This document shows, piece by piece, positions 7,803 to 17,521 of a DNA stretch of 64,000 nucleotides. Every line of letters starts with the position of its first letter. Position 1 is the first letter of the stretch. Location of the stretch: NCBI GenBank assembly GCA_965279125.1, contig CBDIHL010000014.1:4044-68043 (forward strand), read 5' to 3'. Both the position numbers and the translations under genes were made by a program. Under the pieces are notes generated by a model. The model saw only the letters and a list, made by a program, of their open reading frames with translations. It was not told the DNA's origin and did not search any database. This DNA is from Dinoroseobacter sp965279125 (GTDB lineage: Bacteria; Pseudomonadota; Alphaproteobacteria; Rhodobacterales; Rhodobacteraceae).

Positions 7803-10280
7803 CTATTGATTGATTGGGCTTAAGGTTGTGACCCCTGTCGCCCCGGCACGCGCCAGATCAGTATCCAGAGACATACGCACATATTCGCCGCGGCGCCAAA
7901 ACTCGGCCAGATCGTCGTAGTGACGCGACAGCGGATGGCCGGATTGTCCCGTTGCGATCACAAATAGCGAACTATCGGGATCGTTGAAGTCATAGACGCC
8001 ACGATATCCTGCGGCATGGGTGTTTAGAAACGGCTCTGGGCCGTCTCCCTTAGTTTGTCCGCGCATTAAGGTGTGATCGCCGCCGCTGGTGGATTGGCGT
8101 ATATTAACGACGCCGCTGAGCCAAGACTGACCGCCCAACGCTTGATGATCGTGGGTTGCTTGATGTGCGTCACCCCAACGCCAGCTTGCAATTGCTGCGC
8201 CATAGCTCTCAGACAGGTCCAGCAATGCCGCGTCGAGGGCGCGTCTTGCTATTTCTGTGCAGTCTTCGACCCGGCTGGATTGGCTGAGATCGCACCATTC
8301 AGAAGCGCCACCAGTATCACGGAAAACACGTTCAATAAACAACGGGTTAGGCACGGCATACGCGTCAGCAAGCGGTCCGAGCGCATCTCGGATGAGAAGC
8401 TGGTTCAGATGTCTGACCCAAGCTGCGTAGATGAGCGGTTCAGGCAAATGCTCGTTCATTGCGCCGTTCCAATCGGCGAGTAGCCGCAGCGCATCCTGAC
8501 GCAACCGCTCGGGGGTCCCGCTTGGGGCGGCCTCATCTGCGAACCAAAGATCTCGCGCGATCAATGGCAGGAGGGTTCGCGCGGCAGGGCTGACGCTATC
8601 AAGTTGTGCCTCAATAAAGCTGTCGCGGGTATGCACCTCGCGTGCTTGCATCAGGCGGCTCCAGCGTTGAATGCGTTGCGTGTCGCCCCAGTGGTGGGAC
8701 AAATGGCCGGGAAAAGGACGATCCACGGTGCGATTATTTGTATTGCCCACAATGCCGCTCGCAGGTGATAGTACACGCGGATTGTCTCTATAGGGACGGT
8801 AGCCGAGCCATAGGTTTTCTGTGTCTATTCCGAAGGTTGGAAGGCGTCCTTCAGATCTGTGATCAACGGATCGATTGGGCTGCCTGCCGATCACTTGAAG
8901 CCCAATCCGACTCTGATCTGCGAGAATGAGGTTCACGGCCGGAGCAATGTGATCACGCCCTGCGGCCATGGCACCCGGAATGGAGGCAGCCTGCATGATG
9001 TTGAAAACGGAACTGAACGATGTGTCTTGCGGATCAAGGCCCGTCCAGAGCAAAGCTGGCACATGACCTTCTGGCGTGATCACATTCAAGTTGAAATCAG
9101 AGCCTGTCAAGATTGGGCCATTTGCGCTCCATCTCAGGGTTAAAGTTATCGGTGCGGCGTCGGCGACTGTTATCACGGATCGACGTGTTTCAAACGCTCT
9201 GCTGCCATTTGGCGATAGGTAGTGATCGGATTGGTTGGGGTCCAAACGCTCAAGAATTACATCTTGATCGTCCACATATGAAGCGGTCACGCCCCAGCCA
9301 AAATCGCTTGACCTGCCGACGAGCACCAGGGGCAAACCGGGTATTGTCCCGCCGATGATATCGCCGGTTGAGAGGTTAACGCGTGCCAAATACCAGATCG
9401 CAGGCGCTGTCAGCTCGAGGTGCGGATCATTGGCAAGGAGCGTGCCGCCGGAGGCGACGCGCGTGGGAGCTGCGGCCCAAGCATTTGATGCACCGCCTTT
9501 TCCTGGGGAAGGCACGGGATGAAAGCGGTCTGGCTGAAGCAGGGTGTCAAGGGATGCAAAGGCCAAGTCTTTGTTAAGGCCCGGCACAAGCGCGGCGTAG
9601 TCGGGCAGCGCCATCACGCCGTCGCCTGGGGCATCGGGCAATATGTCTGCGACACGTTCGGCGGGTAAGGCCAACGACGTACGGGCGCGTAGAACCTCGT
9701 TTGGCAAGTGATCCGTCAGTTGCAACGCCATTAGCTTTAAGATCGCAAGGGAATCTTCGGGCTGCCATGGAGATATTTCGGGGGGAAACAGAAAGAATTC
9801 CGGCGCACCGCGTCCCAAAGCTTGCGTGTTGACTTGGTTAATGCGTGCGTTGACCCCCGCAGCATAAGCTTCAAGCGCAGCGCGCGCTTCGGGTGTTTGT
9901 GCCGCAACAGAGCTGCGCGCAGCCCCTGCAATGTCGAGCCGCCGCATCAATGCATCAACGCGGACCGTCGCTGTGCCAAAGATCTCAGACAATTTGCCTT
10001 GAGCAGTGCGCCGCATCACTGTCATTTGCCAAAGTCGGTCTTGAGCATGCACGAAGCCAAGGCCGAAAAAGCTGTCCGCATCGGATTGACCCAAGATATG
10101 CGGCACATTTGCAGTATCGCGGACAATTTCCAGCTGCGCTTCCAGACCCTCAACCGCGAGTTCCGCATCATAATCGGGCAGAGATCTGCTGGCAAAATAG
10201 TAAACGCCAAACAAGGCAAGCACCGTTAGGGTTAACGAGCCCAAGAAAAGCCGGACGAGCCAGCGGAAAACGGTAGGCAT
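7803..10280 (-). CDS. Penicillin acylase family Ntn-hydrolase
   Basis: Predicted periplasmic amidohydrolase of the penicillin G acylase / acyl-homoserine-lactone acylase family. The 825-aa precursor has an N-terminal hydrophobic signal or anchor (residues 8-30), an alpha-chain region, and the autocleavage site GGASNAWA, where Ser265 would become the N-terminal nucleophile of the beta chain. The oxyanion and substrate-pocket segment LLANDPHLEL follows. Length fits the family. Substrate cannot be told from sequence: beta-lactam, acyl-homoserine lactone or another amide are all possible. It lies downstream of the SYLF lipoprotein gene on the same strand, with a gap of about 108 bases, so an operon is possible but unproven. 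Confidence 0.87.
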   Translation of the reverse strand: MPTVFRWLVRLFLGSLTLTVLALFGVYYFASRSLPDYDAELAVEGLEAQLEIVRDTANVPHILGQSDADSFFGLGFVHAQDRLWQMTVMRRTAQGKLSEIFGTATVRVDALMRRLDIAGAARSSVAAQTPEARAALEAYAAGVNARINQVNTQALGRGAPEFFLFPPEISPWQPEDSLAILKLMALQLTDHLPNEVLRARTSLALPAERVADILPDAPGDGVMALPDYAALVPGLNKDLAFASLDTLLQPDRFHPVPSPGKGGASNAWAAAPTRVASGGTLLANDPHLELTAPAIWYLARVNLSTGDIIGGTIPGLPLVLVGRSSDFGWGVTASYVDDQDVILERLDPNQSDHYLSPNGSRAFETRRSVITVADAAPITLTLRWSANGPILTGSDFNLNVITPEGHVPALLWTGLDPQDTSFSSVFNIMQAASIPGAMAAGRDHIAPAVNLILADQSRIGLQVIGRQPNRSVDHRSEGRLPTFGIDTENLWLGYRPYRDNPRVLSPASGIVGNTNNRTVDRPFPGHLSHHWGDTQRIQRWSRLMQAREVHTRDSFIEAQLDSVSPAARTLLPLIARDLWFADEAAPSGTPERLRQDALRLLADWNGAMNEHLPEPLIYAAWVRHLNQLLIRDALGPLADAYAVPNPLFIERVFRDTGGASEWCDLSQSSRVEDCTEIARRALDAALLDLSESYGAAIASWRWGDAHQATHDHQALGGQSWLSGVVNIRQSTSGGDHTLMRGQTKGDGPEPFLNTHAAGYRGVYDFNDPDSSLFVIATGQSGHPLSRHYDDLAEFWRRGEYVRMSLDTDLARAGATGVTTLSPINQ

Positions 10281-10388
10281 GGCACCTCAGACAGCAGTGA
10301 ACGCAGATCAGGCCGTCGTGCTATGCCTTTGATGGCCGCGTGTCAAAGGGATGGCCAAATAATGCATTAGAAAGGTAAACGCGAACGC

Positions 10389-10955
10389 TTACGGGAAAAT
10401 GCGTGTGTATTTGGTCCCCTCTAGAGTTGCGCCCGCGATCAAACCTGCTTGCCCAAACACAACGGCGATGACTGGGCTGCGGATCGTCGTGGTATCGGCC
10501 GTTATCGCCCCCCCTCGACTGGTGAATGCATATTCCAGATCACCGCCGACCGAAAACCCGTTTGACGCTCGAAAAGCCTCAAGCGCTTGATTTGTCATGA
10601 AAAACAAGGCGTGTGCGTATTGCTGCGCTCCGATTTGAAATCCGAAGCTGCCGGATGCCGCGGAGTAGTAGTCCACCGTGGCTTGCTGGACACGCAGAGC
10701 GCCTCGCCCATAGGAACCGCCGATTCCAAACCCTGCCTCAGTCACCAAGGGCATGACCAAAATGCCGGACGCTCTCGTCGCCAATTCTCGCGCGCCCGCA
10801 ACATTTGTGTAAAGATAGTTCAAGGCCGCATCGACACGCTGGTCGATCCGCTGCCCCCGCTGTTGACTTCCGCTGACGGTGGTACATCCTGCGACACCCA
10901 ACAGCGTCGCACCTGAACCCGCCAATACTGCACGTCTGGTCATATATTCAGTCAT
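10389..10955 (-). CDS. SYLF (Ysc84-like) domain lipoprotein
   Basis: Small exported protein of the lipid-binding SYLF/Ysc84 family, function unknown in bacteria. The chosen start (ATG at 10955, 188 aa) follows a GAGG ribosome site 8 bases upstream; the open frame continues 18 codons further but without a comparable site. The N-terminus MTEYMTRRAVLAGSGATLL runs into a lipobox ending VAGC, predicting a lipid-anchored envelope protein. The SYLF core shows the glycine-rich strand pattern (FGIGGSYGRG, GDLEYAFTSRGG) and ends TKYTRIFP. A second in-frame ATG at 10943 is possible. Confidence 0.8.
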   Translation of the reverse strand: MTEYMTRRAVLAGSGATLLGVAGCTTVSGSQQRGQRIDQRVDAALNYLYTNVAGARELATRASGILVMPLVTEAGFGIGGSYGRGALRVQQATVDYYSAASGSFGFQIGAQQYAHALFFMTNQALEAFRASNGFSVGGDLEYAFTSRGGAITADTTTIRSPVIAVVFGQAGLIAGATLEGTKYTRIFP

Positions 10956-11065
10956 CCGCTCAACCTCTGATATCTGCCTGATTGCTGCCTCTAACGGACA
11001 GTTATCCACAGGCTACTCGATCAAGCAGCATCTGTCACGTAACAGGCACATAGCTCAGCGATAAT

Positions 11066-12067
11066 TCACCGATCCTGCAGGGCTCTTGCGGCACGGGGGG
11101 CAAAGTAGGTTAGAATTCCGTCACATCCGGCACGCTTGAACGCCATCAGGCTTTCAAGCATCACGGCATCGCCATCGATCCAACCGTTCGCAGACGCGGC
11201 CTCAATCATCGCGTATTCACCCGAAACTTGATAAGCGTATGTAGGCACACCAAACGTATCTTTGACACGTCGACATATATCCAAATAGGCAATTCCAGGC
11301 TTCACCATCACCATATCAGCCCCTTCGGTCAGATCGCGCTGGATCAAACGAAGCGCCTCATCTGAATTGCCGGGATCCATTTGATAGGTCTTCTTGTCGC
11401 CTTTCAACGCACCAGAGGCCCCGACCGCATCACGAAACGGGCCGTAATAGGCGCTGGCATATTTTGCCGCATAGGACAGGATCGTCACGTTCTGGTGGCC
11501 GGCAGCTTCGAGCGCGGCGCGCATGGCACCGATACGTCCGTCCATCATGTCAGATGGCCCAAGAATATCCGCGCCCGCATCGGCTTGAGCGAGCGCCATT
11601 TTAACCAGCGCCTCGACCGTCTCGTCATTCACGATGACGCCGTCGCGCACGATGCCATCATGGCCGTTCGAATTGTAGGGATCGAGCGCGACATCGGTCA
11701 TGACGGCGATATTTGGCACTGCGGACTTAATCGCCCGTATCGCGCGATTTGAGAGGTTGTCGGGGTTCCAGGCTTCCTCGCAATACTCTGTTTTTAAAGA
11801 GGGATCTGTGTAGGGAAAGATGCAAATCGCAGGGATGCCGAGGGCTGCGGCTTCTGCGGCAGCGTCGACCAGTCTGTCGACCGAAAGTCGGTTAACGCCT
11901 GGCATGGAGGGGACCGGTTCCGTAATGTCCTCGCCATCGCGAACGAAGACAGGCCAGATAAAATCATCGACCGTCAACGTGTTTTGGCGGCTTAGCGCGC
12001 GCAACGCGGGGCTCGCGCGCATCCTGCGAAATCGCGTGATCGGGAAGGGGCCTTGCGTCGGGATCAT
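11066..12067 (-). CDS. hemB: Delta-aminolevulinic acid dehydratase (porphobilinogen synthase), zinc-independent type
   Basis: Condenses two 5-aminolevulinate molecules to porphobilinogen in tetrapyrrole synthesis. From the ATG at 12067 (333 aa, preceded by GAGG) the TIM-barrel carries the two active-site lysines: Lys202 (SYAAKYASAYYGP) and Lys256 (MVMVKPGIAYLD). The stretch that holds three zinc-binding cysteines in zinc enzymes reads DVALDPYNSNGHDG here, with no cysteine, marking the metal-independent or Mg-activated class known from Rhodobacter. Longer starts (TTG or ATG up to 12106) are open but do not align with the family. It is divergent from the membrane gene at 12228. Confidence 0.95.
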   Translation of the reverse strand: MIPTQGPFPITRFRRMRASPALRALSRQNTLTVDDFIWPVFVRDGEDITEPVPSMPGVNRLSVDRLVDAAAEAAALGIPAICIFPYTDPSLKTEYCEEAWNPDNLSNRAIRAIKSAVPNIAVMTDVALDPYNSNGHDGIVRDGVIVNDETVEALVKMALAQADAGADILGPSDMMDGRIGAMRAALEAAGHQNVTILSYAAKYASAYYGPFRDAVGASGALKGDKKTYQMDPGNSDEALRLIQRDLTEGADMVMVKPGIAYLDICRRVKDTFGVPTYAYQVSGEYAMIEAASANGWIDGDAVMLESLMAFKRAGCDGILTYFAPRAARALQDR

Positions 12068-12227
12068 CTGTGTACGCCTCATTTTGCGATGTAGCATGGC
12101 TTGCACGAAACGCGGATGTGCTCAAGTCGCAAGCTGGCACTGGCTTGTGCGCCAGATCGGCCTTAATGTCTGCATAAAGACGTGCCATCAGAGCGCGCGC
12201 TAGCATTTGGCAATAAGGGCAGGGTGA

Positions 12228-12755
12228 TTGGATATTTTCGAGACCGTCTTTCTGTTGATTGACACCCACTCGTTCAGTTCGATGTGGTTCTGGATTGTAT
12301 TGGCCGTATTTTGGTCCGTCATGAGCCATTTCGTGATCGGTGTGCCGTTCGATATGGTGCAACGGGCCGCAAAACATGGCGGCCAAGCAATGTTAGATGT
12401 GGAAGCGCTGGCGCGGATCAATGCAAACAGGCTGTTGCAGTTCACAGGGGCAGCGGGTGTTATCTTGACGGGCGTTGCCGCAACCGCATTAAGCATGTTG
12501 GGACTTCTGGGGTTTCTCTATGGCGCGGAAGTGTGTCAGGCGCTGTTCTTTCTCGCCTTGCCGTTTACCTTGGTGAATGTTGTCGCACAACGCACAGCAC
12601 GGCAGGTTTGTGAAAGAGACACGCATGGTTTCGATCTGATACGCCGTTTGCGCAAGCACCGAACAATCACGCAAGCGATTGGTTTCGTTTCTATTTTTGT
12701 TACGGCTTTCTGGGGTATCTTCCAGACGATGAACGCATCTGTTTTGGGCGGTTAA
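12228..12755 (+). CDS. Small multi-span membrane protein (often annotated as SufBCD-complex component in Rhodobacterales)
   Basis: A 175-aa inner-membrane protein with about four hydrophobic segments (near residues 20-40, 70-100, 100-115 and 145-165). The sequence around SMWFWIVLAVFWSVMSHFV and FDMVQRAAKHGG resembles a Rhodobacterales-specific family that databases label 'component of SufBCD complex'; nothing in this sequence demonstrates an iron-sulfur role and no suf genes are nearby. Translation appears to begin at TTG 12228, preceded by AGGG. It sits 27 bases upstream of mfd on the same strand. The function should be treated as unknown. Confidence 0.72.
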   Translation: MDIFETVFLLIDTHSFSSMWFWIVLAVFWSVMSHFVIGVPFDMVQRAAKHGGQAMLDVEALARINANRLLQFTGAAGVILTGVAATALSMLGLLGFLYGAEVCQALFFLALPFTLVNVVAQRTARQVCERDTHGFDLIRRLRKHRTITQAIGFVSIFVTAFWGIFQTMNASVLGG

Positions 12756-12782
12756 CCTTAATCCTGTGACAGAGCGGTTGAC

Positions 12783-15700
12783 ATGGCACCGCTGCGCGGT
12801 AAGTGCGCCTTCATGGCTTTGACCCCGAATTCTATATCCACCGACTGCCGCGCGACCGTTACATTGTCTGGCGCGCCAGAAGGCGTTGACGCGCTCATGG
12901 TCCTGCGCGAGATCAAGGCTGGTACAGGCCCTGTTTTGGTCGTGTTGCGCGATGACAAACGTCTCGACGCCATGGCTAAGGCTTTGGCGGTCTGGGACCC
13001 GTCCCAGGCGGTTCTGCAATTCCCGGCTTGGGACTGCTTGCCCTATGATCGTGTCTCGCCGAACGCTGATATTTCGGCAGCGCGCATGGCGGTTTTGGCG
13101 CGATTGAGCACCGCGCCAGCTGGCGGATTGGTTGTATTAACCACACTGAATGCTGTGACGCAGCGTGTTCCTGCGCCGGATCTGTTGCGCCAATCGAGTT
13201 TTTCATTGGATGTCGGCACACAGGTTGATGTTGGCGCTCTGCGTGGGTTCTTGGCACGTATGGGCTTTGTGCAAGCGCCAAATGTGGTCGAGGCTGGCGA
13301 TTTCGCGCTGCGAGGCGGATTAATTGACGTCTTCCCGCCGGGACATGAAAGTCCTGTTCGCTTGGACTTTTTTGGGGATGTCTTGGATGGAATACGCAGA
13401 TTCGATCCCGAGACGCAGCGCAGTGCAGCCAGCTTGGACCGGATCGAATTATCTCCCGTCTCAGAAGTGATCTTGGACGAGCCGTCGATCACGCGGTTTC
13501 GCCAGAATTATCGGATCGAATTTGGCGCGGCAGGCAGTGATGATCCTCTCTATGAAGCAATCAGCGCCGGGCGCAAACAGTCAGGGATGGAGCATTGGCT
13601 GCCGTTCTTTCACGATGAACTGGCGTCAATGATAGCGTATCTGCCGGGCGCGAGCGTGGTTCTTGATGACCAACTTGTTGCCGCACATCTCGCGCGTTGG
13701 GATGGAATAGAGGATCAATACGAGACGCGGCGCTTGGCGATGAGCCAAAAGGGCAGACTGGATACAGTTTACAAACCGTGTCCACCGGGGTTGCTTTATC
13801 TTAACGAGGCCGAGTTGTGGTCGTCTTTTGACGGCCACCGGGTGGTGCAATTGGCACCCTTGCCACAACCCACAGGGTTAGGGGTGGTCGATGTAGGTGG
13901 ACGCTTGGGGCGCAGTTTCGCCCCCGAGCGTAAACTGGAAAACGTGAACCTTTTTGATACTTTGGTGGGATATATTAAGGCGCGGTCTGAAGAGGGGCCT
14001 GTAGGGCTTGCGTCTTGGTCAGAGGGTGCTAGGGAGCGCCTGATAGGGCTTCTTGACGACCATGGTTTGTCAGAGCTTCTGGAAGCAAAAGACCTGCGTG
14101 ACAGGCCCAAACAAGGTGTATTCGCAGTTGTTTGGACCTTGGATCAGGGCTTTGAGGTTAAGCTGTCTGACGGTCAGATGTTAACGATGATTTCCGAGCA
14201 GGACGTGCTGGGCGATCGTCTGATCCGATCTCCCAAGCGCACGCGCCGCGCTGAGAATTTCCTTCAAGAAGCCAATAGCCTGAGCCTCGGGGATTTGGTC
14301 GTACATGTCGATCATGGCGTCGGCCTTTACCAAGGGCTCGAGACCGTTACAGCGGCTGGTGCCCCGCATGAATGTCTGCATCTGGAATATGCGGGCGGTG
14401 ACAGACTGTATCTTCCTGTTGAAAACATAGAGCTTCTATCGAAGTTCGGACAAGAGCAGGGGCTGCTGGACAAACTCGGTGGTGGGGCTTGGCAGGCCAA
14501 GAAGGCACGCCTGAAAGAGCGTATCCGCATGATGGCCGATCGCTTGATCCGCATCGCTGCCGAACGCGCGTTGCGGCGTGCTCCTGTTCTGGAGCCGCCC
14601 CCAGAAATGTGGGAGGATTTTGCCGCGCGCTTCCCATATCAGGAAACCGATGACCAACTCTCGGCGATCCATGATGTGATCACAGACATGTCGTCTGGTC
14701 AGCCGATGGACCGATTGATCTGCGGCGATGTTGGGTTTGGCAAGACCGAAGTGGCGATGCGCGCTGCCTTCATTGCGGCGTTGTCAGGTGTTCAGGTCGC
14801 GGTCATTGCGCCAACCACTTTGCTTGCCCGTCAACATTATCAAAGCTTTAGCGAGCGTTTCCGAGGTTTTCCCTTAGAGATAAGGCCGTTGTCTCGCTTT
14901 GTTCCGGCAAAGGCCGCGACGGACACGCGGTCCCGGATTGCGGCGGGCTCGGTTGATATTGCCATTGGCACACATGCGTTGCTGTCAAAGCAAATTCGCT
15001 TTGCCAATCTCGGACTTCTGATCATTGATGAGGAGCAGCATTTCGGTGTTAACCATAAAGAACGCCTGAAAGAATTGCGCAGCGACATACATGTCCTAAC
15101 CTTGACGGCGACGCCGATCCCGAGAACGTTGCAATTGTCGCTGTCTGGTGTCCGGGATTTGTCGATCATTGGCACGCCACCAGTCGACCGACTGGCGATC
15201 CGCACCTATGTGAGCGAGTTTGATGCCGTGACGATCCGGGAGGCTTTGCTGCGTGAGCACTATCGGGGGGGGCAGAGTTTTTACGTGGTCCCACGGATCA
15301 GCGATCTTCCTGAAATTGAAGCGTTTTTACGAGAACAGGTGCCGGAGATTTCTGTGATTACAGCGCATGGTCAAATGGCGGCTGGTGATCTCGATGACCG
15401 TATGAACGCATTTTATGACGGAAAATATGATGTTTTGCTGGCAACGACGATTGTCGAATCCGGCCTCGATATTCCGACCGCGAATACCATGATTGTGCAC
15501 CGCGCCGATATGTTCGGGCTGAGCCAGCTGTATCAGATTAGAGGTCGGGTGGGGCGTTCAAAAACAAGGGCTTATGCATATCTGACGACGAAGCCTCGGA
15601 TGAAATTAACCACGACTGCACAAAAGCGGCTTAAGGTGCTGTCGAGCCTCGATACACTTGGTGCTGGTTTCACGCTGGCGAGCCAAGACCTCGATATTCG

Positions 15701-16298
15701 TGGGGCAGGGAACCTGTTGGGCGATGAGCAATCGGGTCAATTTCGCGATGTCGGATATGAACTTTATCAATCGATGCTCGAAGATGCGATTGCGCAGATC
15801 CGCTCCGGTACGATGGACGGATTGGCCGAGACCGACGACCAATGGGCCCCGAGCATTAACCTTGGCGTGCCGGTTTTGATCCCATCAGAGTACGTGGCCG
15901 ATCTTGATGTACGCCTGGGTCTGTACCGCCGGCTGTCGCACCTTTCCACCAAAGTGGAACTTGAAGGCTTTGCGGCAGAACTCATCGATCGATTTGGAAA
16001 ATTACCTAAGGAGGTCAACACATTGCTGCTTGTTGTTCGCATCAAGGCAATGTGCAAACGCGCCGGGATCGCGCGCCTCGATGGCGGGCCAAAAGGGGCC
16101 GTGATCCAGTTTCATAACGACAAATTTGCCAATCCGGCAGGGCTGGTGAGCTTCATTCAAGCGCAGCAGGGATTGGCGAAGGTTAAGGATAACAAGATTA
16201 TTGTGCGCCGCGATTGGGCGAAAGACAGCGACAAGATAAAGGGCGCTTTTGCAATTGCGCGCGACCTTGCTGCGGAAGCGAAGCTTGGGAAAAAGTAG
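12783..16298 (+). CDS. mfd: Transcription-repair coupling factor Mfd
   Basis: ATP-driven DNA translocase that removes RNA polymerase stalled at lesions and recruits UvrA. At 1171 aa it is full length: UvrB-like N-terminal domains, an RNA-polymerase-interacting domain (about 500-570, with LVVHVDHGVGLYQGLE), helicase motor with P-loop GDVGFGKT and DEEQ box (IIDEEQHFGV), motif VI region QIRGRVGRS and a C-terminal TRCF domain. The ATG at 12783 is taken; a second ATG at 12813 is also plausible because the first has only a weak ribosome site. It ends two bases from the convergent MFS gene. Confidence 0.96.
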   Translation: MAPLRGKCAFMALTPNSISTDCRATVTLSGAPEGVDALMVLREIKAGTGPVLVVLRDDKRLDAMAKALAVWDPSQAVLQFPAWDCLPYDRVSPNADISAARMAVLARLSTAPAGGLVVLTTLNAVTQRVPAPDLLRQSSFSLDVGTQVDVGALRGFLARMGFVQAPNVVEAGDFALRGGLIDVFPPGHESPVRLDFFGDVLDGIRRFDPETQRSAASLDRIELSPVSEVILDEPSITRFRQNYRIEFGAAGSDDPLYEAISAGRKQSGMEHWLPFFHDELASMIAYLPGASVVLDDQLVAAHLARWDGIEDQYETRRLAMSQKGRLDTVYKPCPPGLLYLNEAELWSSFDGHRVVQLAPLPQPTGLGVVDVGGRLGRSFAPERKLENVNLFDTLVGYIKARSEEGPVGLASWSEGARERLIGLLDDHGLSELLEAKDLRDRPKQGVFAVVWTLDQGFEVKLSDGQMLTMISEQDVLGDRLIRSPKRTRRAENFLQEANSLSLGDLVVHVDHGVGLYQGLETVTAAGAPHECLHLEYAGGDRLYLPVENIELLSKFGQEQGLLDKLGGGAWQAKKARLKERIRMMADRLIRIAAERALRRAPVLEPPPEMWEDFAARFPYQETDDQLSAIHDVITDMSSGQPMDRLICGDVGFGKTEVAMRAAFIAALSGVQVAVIAPTTLLARQHYQSFSERFRGFPLEIRPLSRFVPAKAATDTRSRIAAGSVDIAIGTHALLSKQIRFANLGLLIIDEEQHFGVNHKERLKELRSDIHVLTLTATPIPRTLQLSLSGVRDLSIIGTPPVDRLAIRTYVSEFDAVTIREALLREHYRGGQSFYVVPRISDLPEIEAFLREQVPEISVITAHGQMAAGDLDDRMNAFYDGKYDVLLATTIVESGLDIPTANTMIVHRADMFGLSQLYQIRGRVGRSKTRAYAYLTTKPRMKLTTTAQKRLKVLSSLDTLGAGFTLASQDLDIRGAGNLLGDEQSGQFRDVGYELYQSMLEDAIAQIRSGTMDGLAETDDQWAPSINLGVPVLIPSEYVADLDVRLGLYRRLSHLSTKVELEGFAAELIDRFGKLPKEVNTLLLVVRIKAMCKRAGIARLDGGPKGAVIQFHNDKFANPAGLVSFIQAQQGLAKVKDNKIIVRRDWAKDSDKIKGAFAIARDLAAEAKLGKK

Positions 16299-16300
16299 GC

Positions 16301-17521
16301 TTAATCCAGTGTGTTGGGCATGATCCGCATGATGCCCCAGGCGACCAGCCCAAGAACGAGCACACCCGCGGCCAAAGGGATCGCTGTGCCATTGAAAACC
16401 AAGCCAAGCGGCGCGCCAATCACCGCCCCCGCAAGTGTCGCAATCGCGCTCATCACCGAGCTGGCTGTGCCTGCGATATGCCCCATCGGTTGCAAAGCCA
16501 AGGCGTTCAGGTTGCCTATTGTGAAGCCTAACATGCTGAAAAGGCTCACCATCCACGCATAGTAGATGAAGAACTGTGCATCGATGCTTAGGGAAGGGAC
16601 TGCCATTGTGGCAAGTGTCAAAGCTGAGATCACGCACTGGACCATCAGCGCAATTCGGATTAGTCGGCGCATCCCAAACCGGACGACGATGGCTGCATTA
16701 ACCAAGCTCGGCACGGCTGAGATTAGGGCAAGTACGCCGAACCAATACGGGAAGGACGTCGCCCGGTCGAAGGTGATGTCGAAGATCGGTTGGACGGACG
16801 CGATTGCACCGAAAAGCATCCCATAAACAATAGTTTGCGTTGCGATGCTTAGGACAACTGCGCGGTGCGACATAACCTCAATCACAGCCAGACGGAACGG
16901 GGCGAATGAGAAGGGGCGTCGTTTCGTCTTTGGCAGCGTTTCTGGTTGGCGCGCCATTAACCACCCTACAGACAACACCGAAAAGGCGATGAAGGCAGGG
17001 AAAATCGCGCGCCAGCCGAACTCGGCAATGATTAACGACCCAATCAACGGAGCGACCGCCGGCACGAGGGTAAAGACCATCATTGCGAAGGAAACGATCC
17101 GCGCCATTTGTCGCCCTTCATACAGATCTCGAACGATGGCAAGCGCGACCACGCGTGGCCCGGCTGCTCCAAGACCTTGCAGCGCCCGACCGATGAGGAC
17201 CATTTCCAGCGTTTCGCCGCCCCAGGCGACAAGCGCGCCAAGAACATATAGGCTGGCCCCGATCATGATTACTGATCTGCGGCCGAAACTGTCGCTGAGC
17301 GGGCCCGCAATCAGTGTTCCGATGCCCATTCCGATGACGAAAGAGGTGATGATCAGCTGTGCAGAATTCGGTGACCTTGGGATCAGCTCATTTGCGATGT
17401 TTGGTAGGGCTGGCAGCATCGCATCGATGGAGAATGCGACAGATGCAAACAAGATGCCCATTAAGGCGATAAATTCGAGTTGGCCTAGGCGTTTGGGCGG
17501 TGGAGCGGATCCTGTGTTCAA
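16301..17521 (-). CDS. Bcr/CflA-type major facilitator drug exporter
   Basis: Predicted 12-span inner-membrane proton antiporter of the Bcr/CflA drug-resistance group. The 406-aa protein shows the motif-A loop after span 2 (GPLSDSFGRRSVIM) and the family pattern of short loops and GALVAWGG/ALQGLGAAGPRV helices. No ATG exists near the N-terminus; translation seems to begin at a TTG (17521) that overlaps the stop codon of the upstream DsbA-like gene (TTGA), implying translational coupling. The substrate is unknown. Confidence 0.85.
   Translation of the reverse strand: MNTGSAPPPKRLGQLEFIALMGILFASVAFSIDAMLPALPNIANELIPRSPNSAQLIITSFVIGMGIGTLIAGPLSDSFGRRSVIMIGASLYVLGALVAWGGETLEMVLIGRALQGLGAAGPRVVALAIVRDLYEGRQMARIVSFAMMVFTLVPAVAPLIGSLIIAEFGWRAIFPAFIAFSVLSVGWLMARQPETLPKTKRRPFSFAPFRLAVIEVMSHRAVVLSIATQTIVYGMLFGAIASVQPIFDITFDRATSFPYWFGVLALISAVPSLVNAAIVVRFGMRRLIRIALMVQCVISALTLATMAVPSLSIDAQFFIYYAWMVSLFSMLGFTIGNLNALALQPMGHIAGTASSVMSAIATLAGAVIGAPLGLVFNGTAIPLAAGVLVLGLVAWGIMRIMPNTLD

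Noticed and set aside
10281..10388. Terminator between the SYLF gene and the acylase gene
   Set aside because: Partial dyads occur but there is no stem of useful length followed by a U-run.
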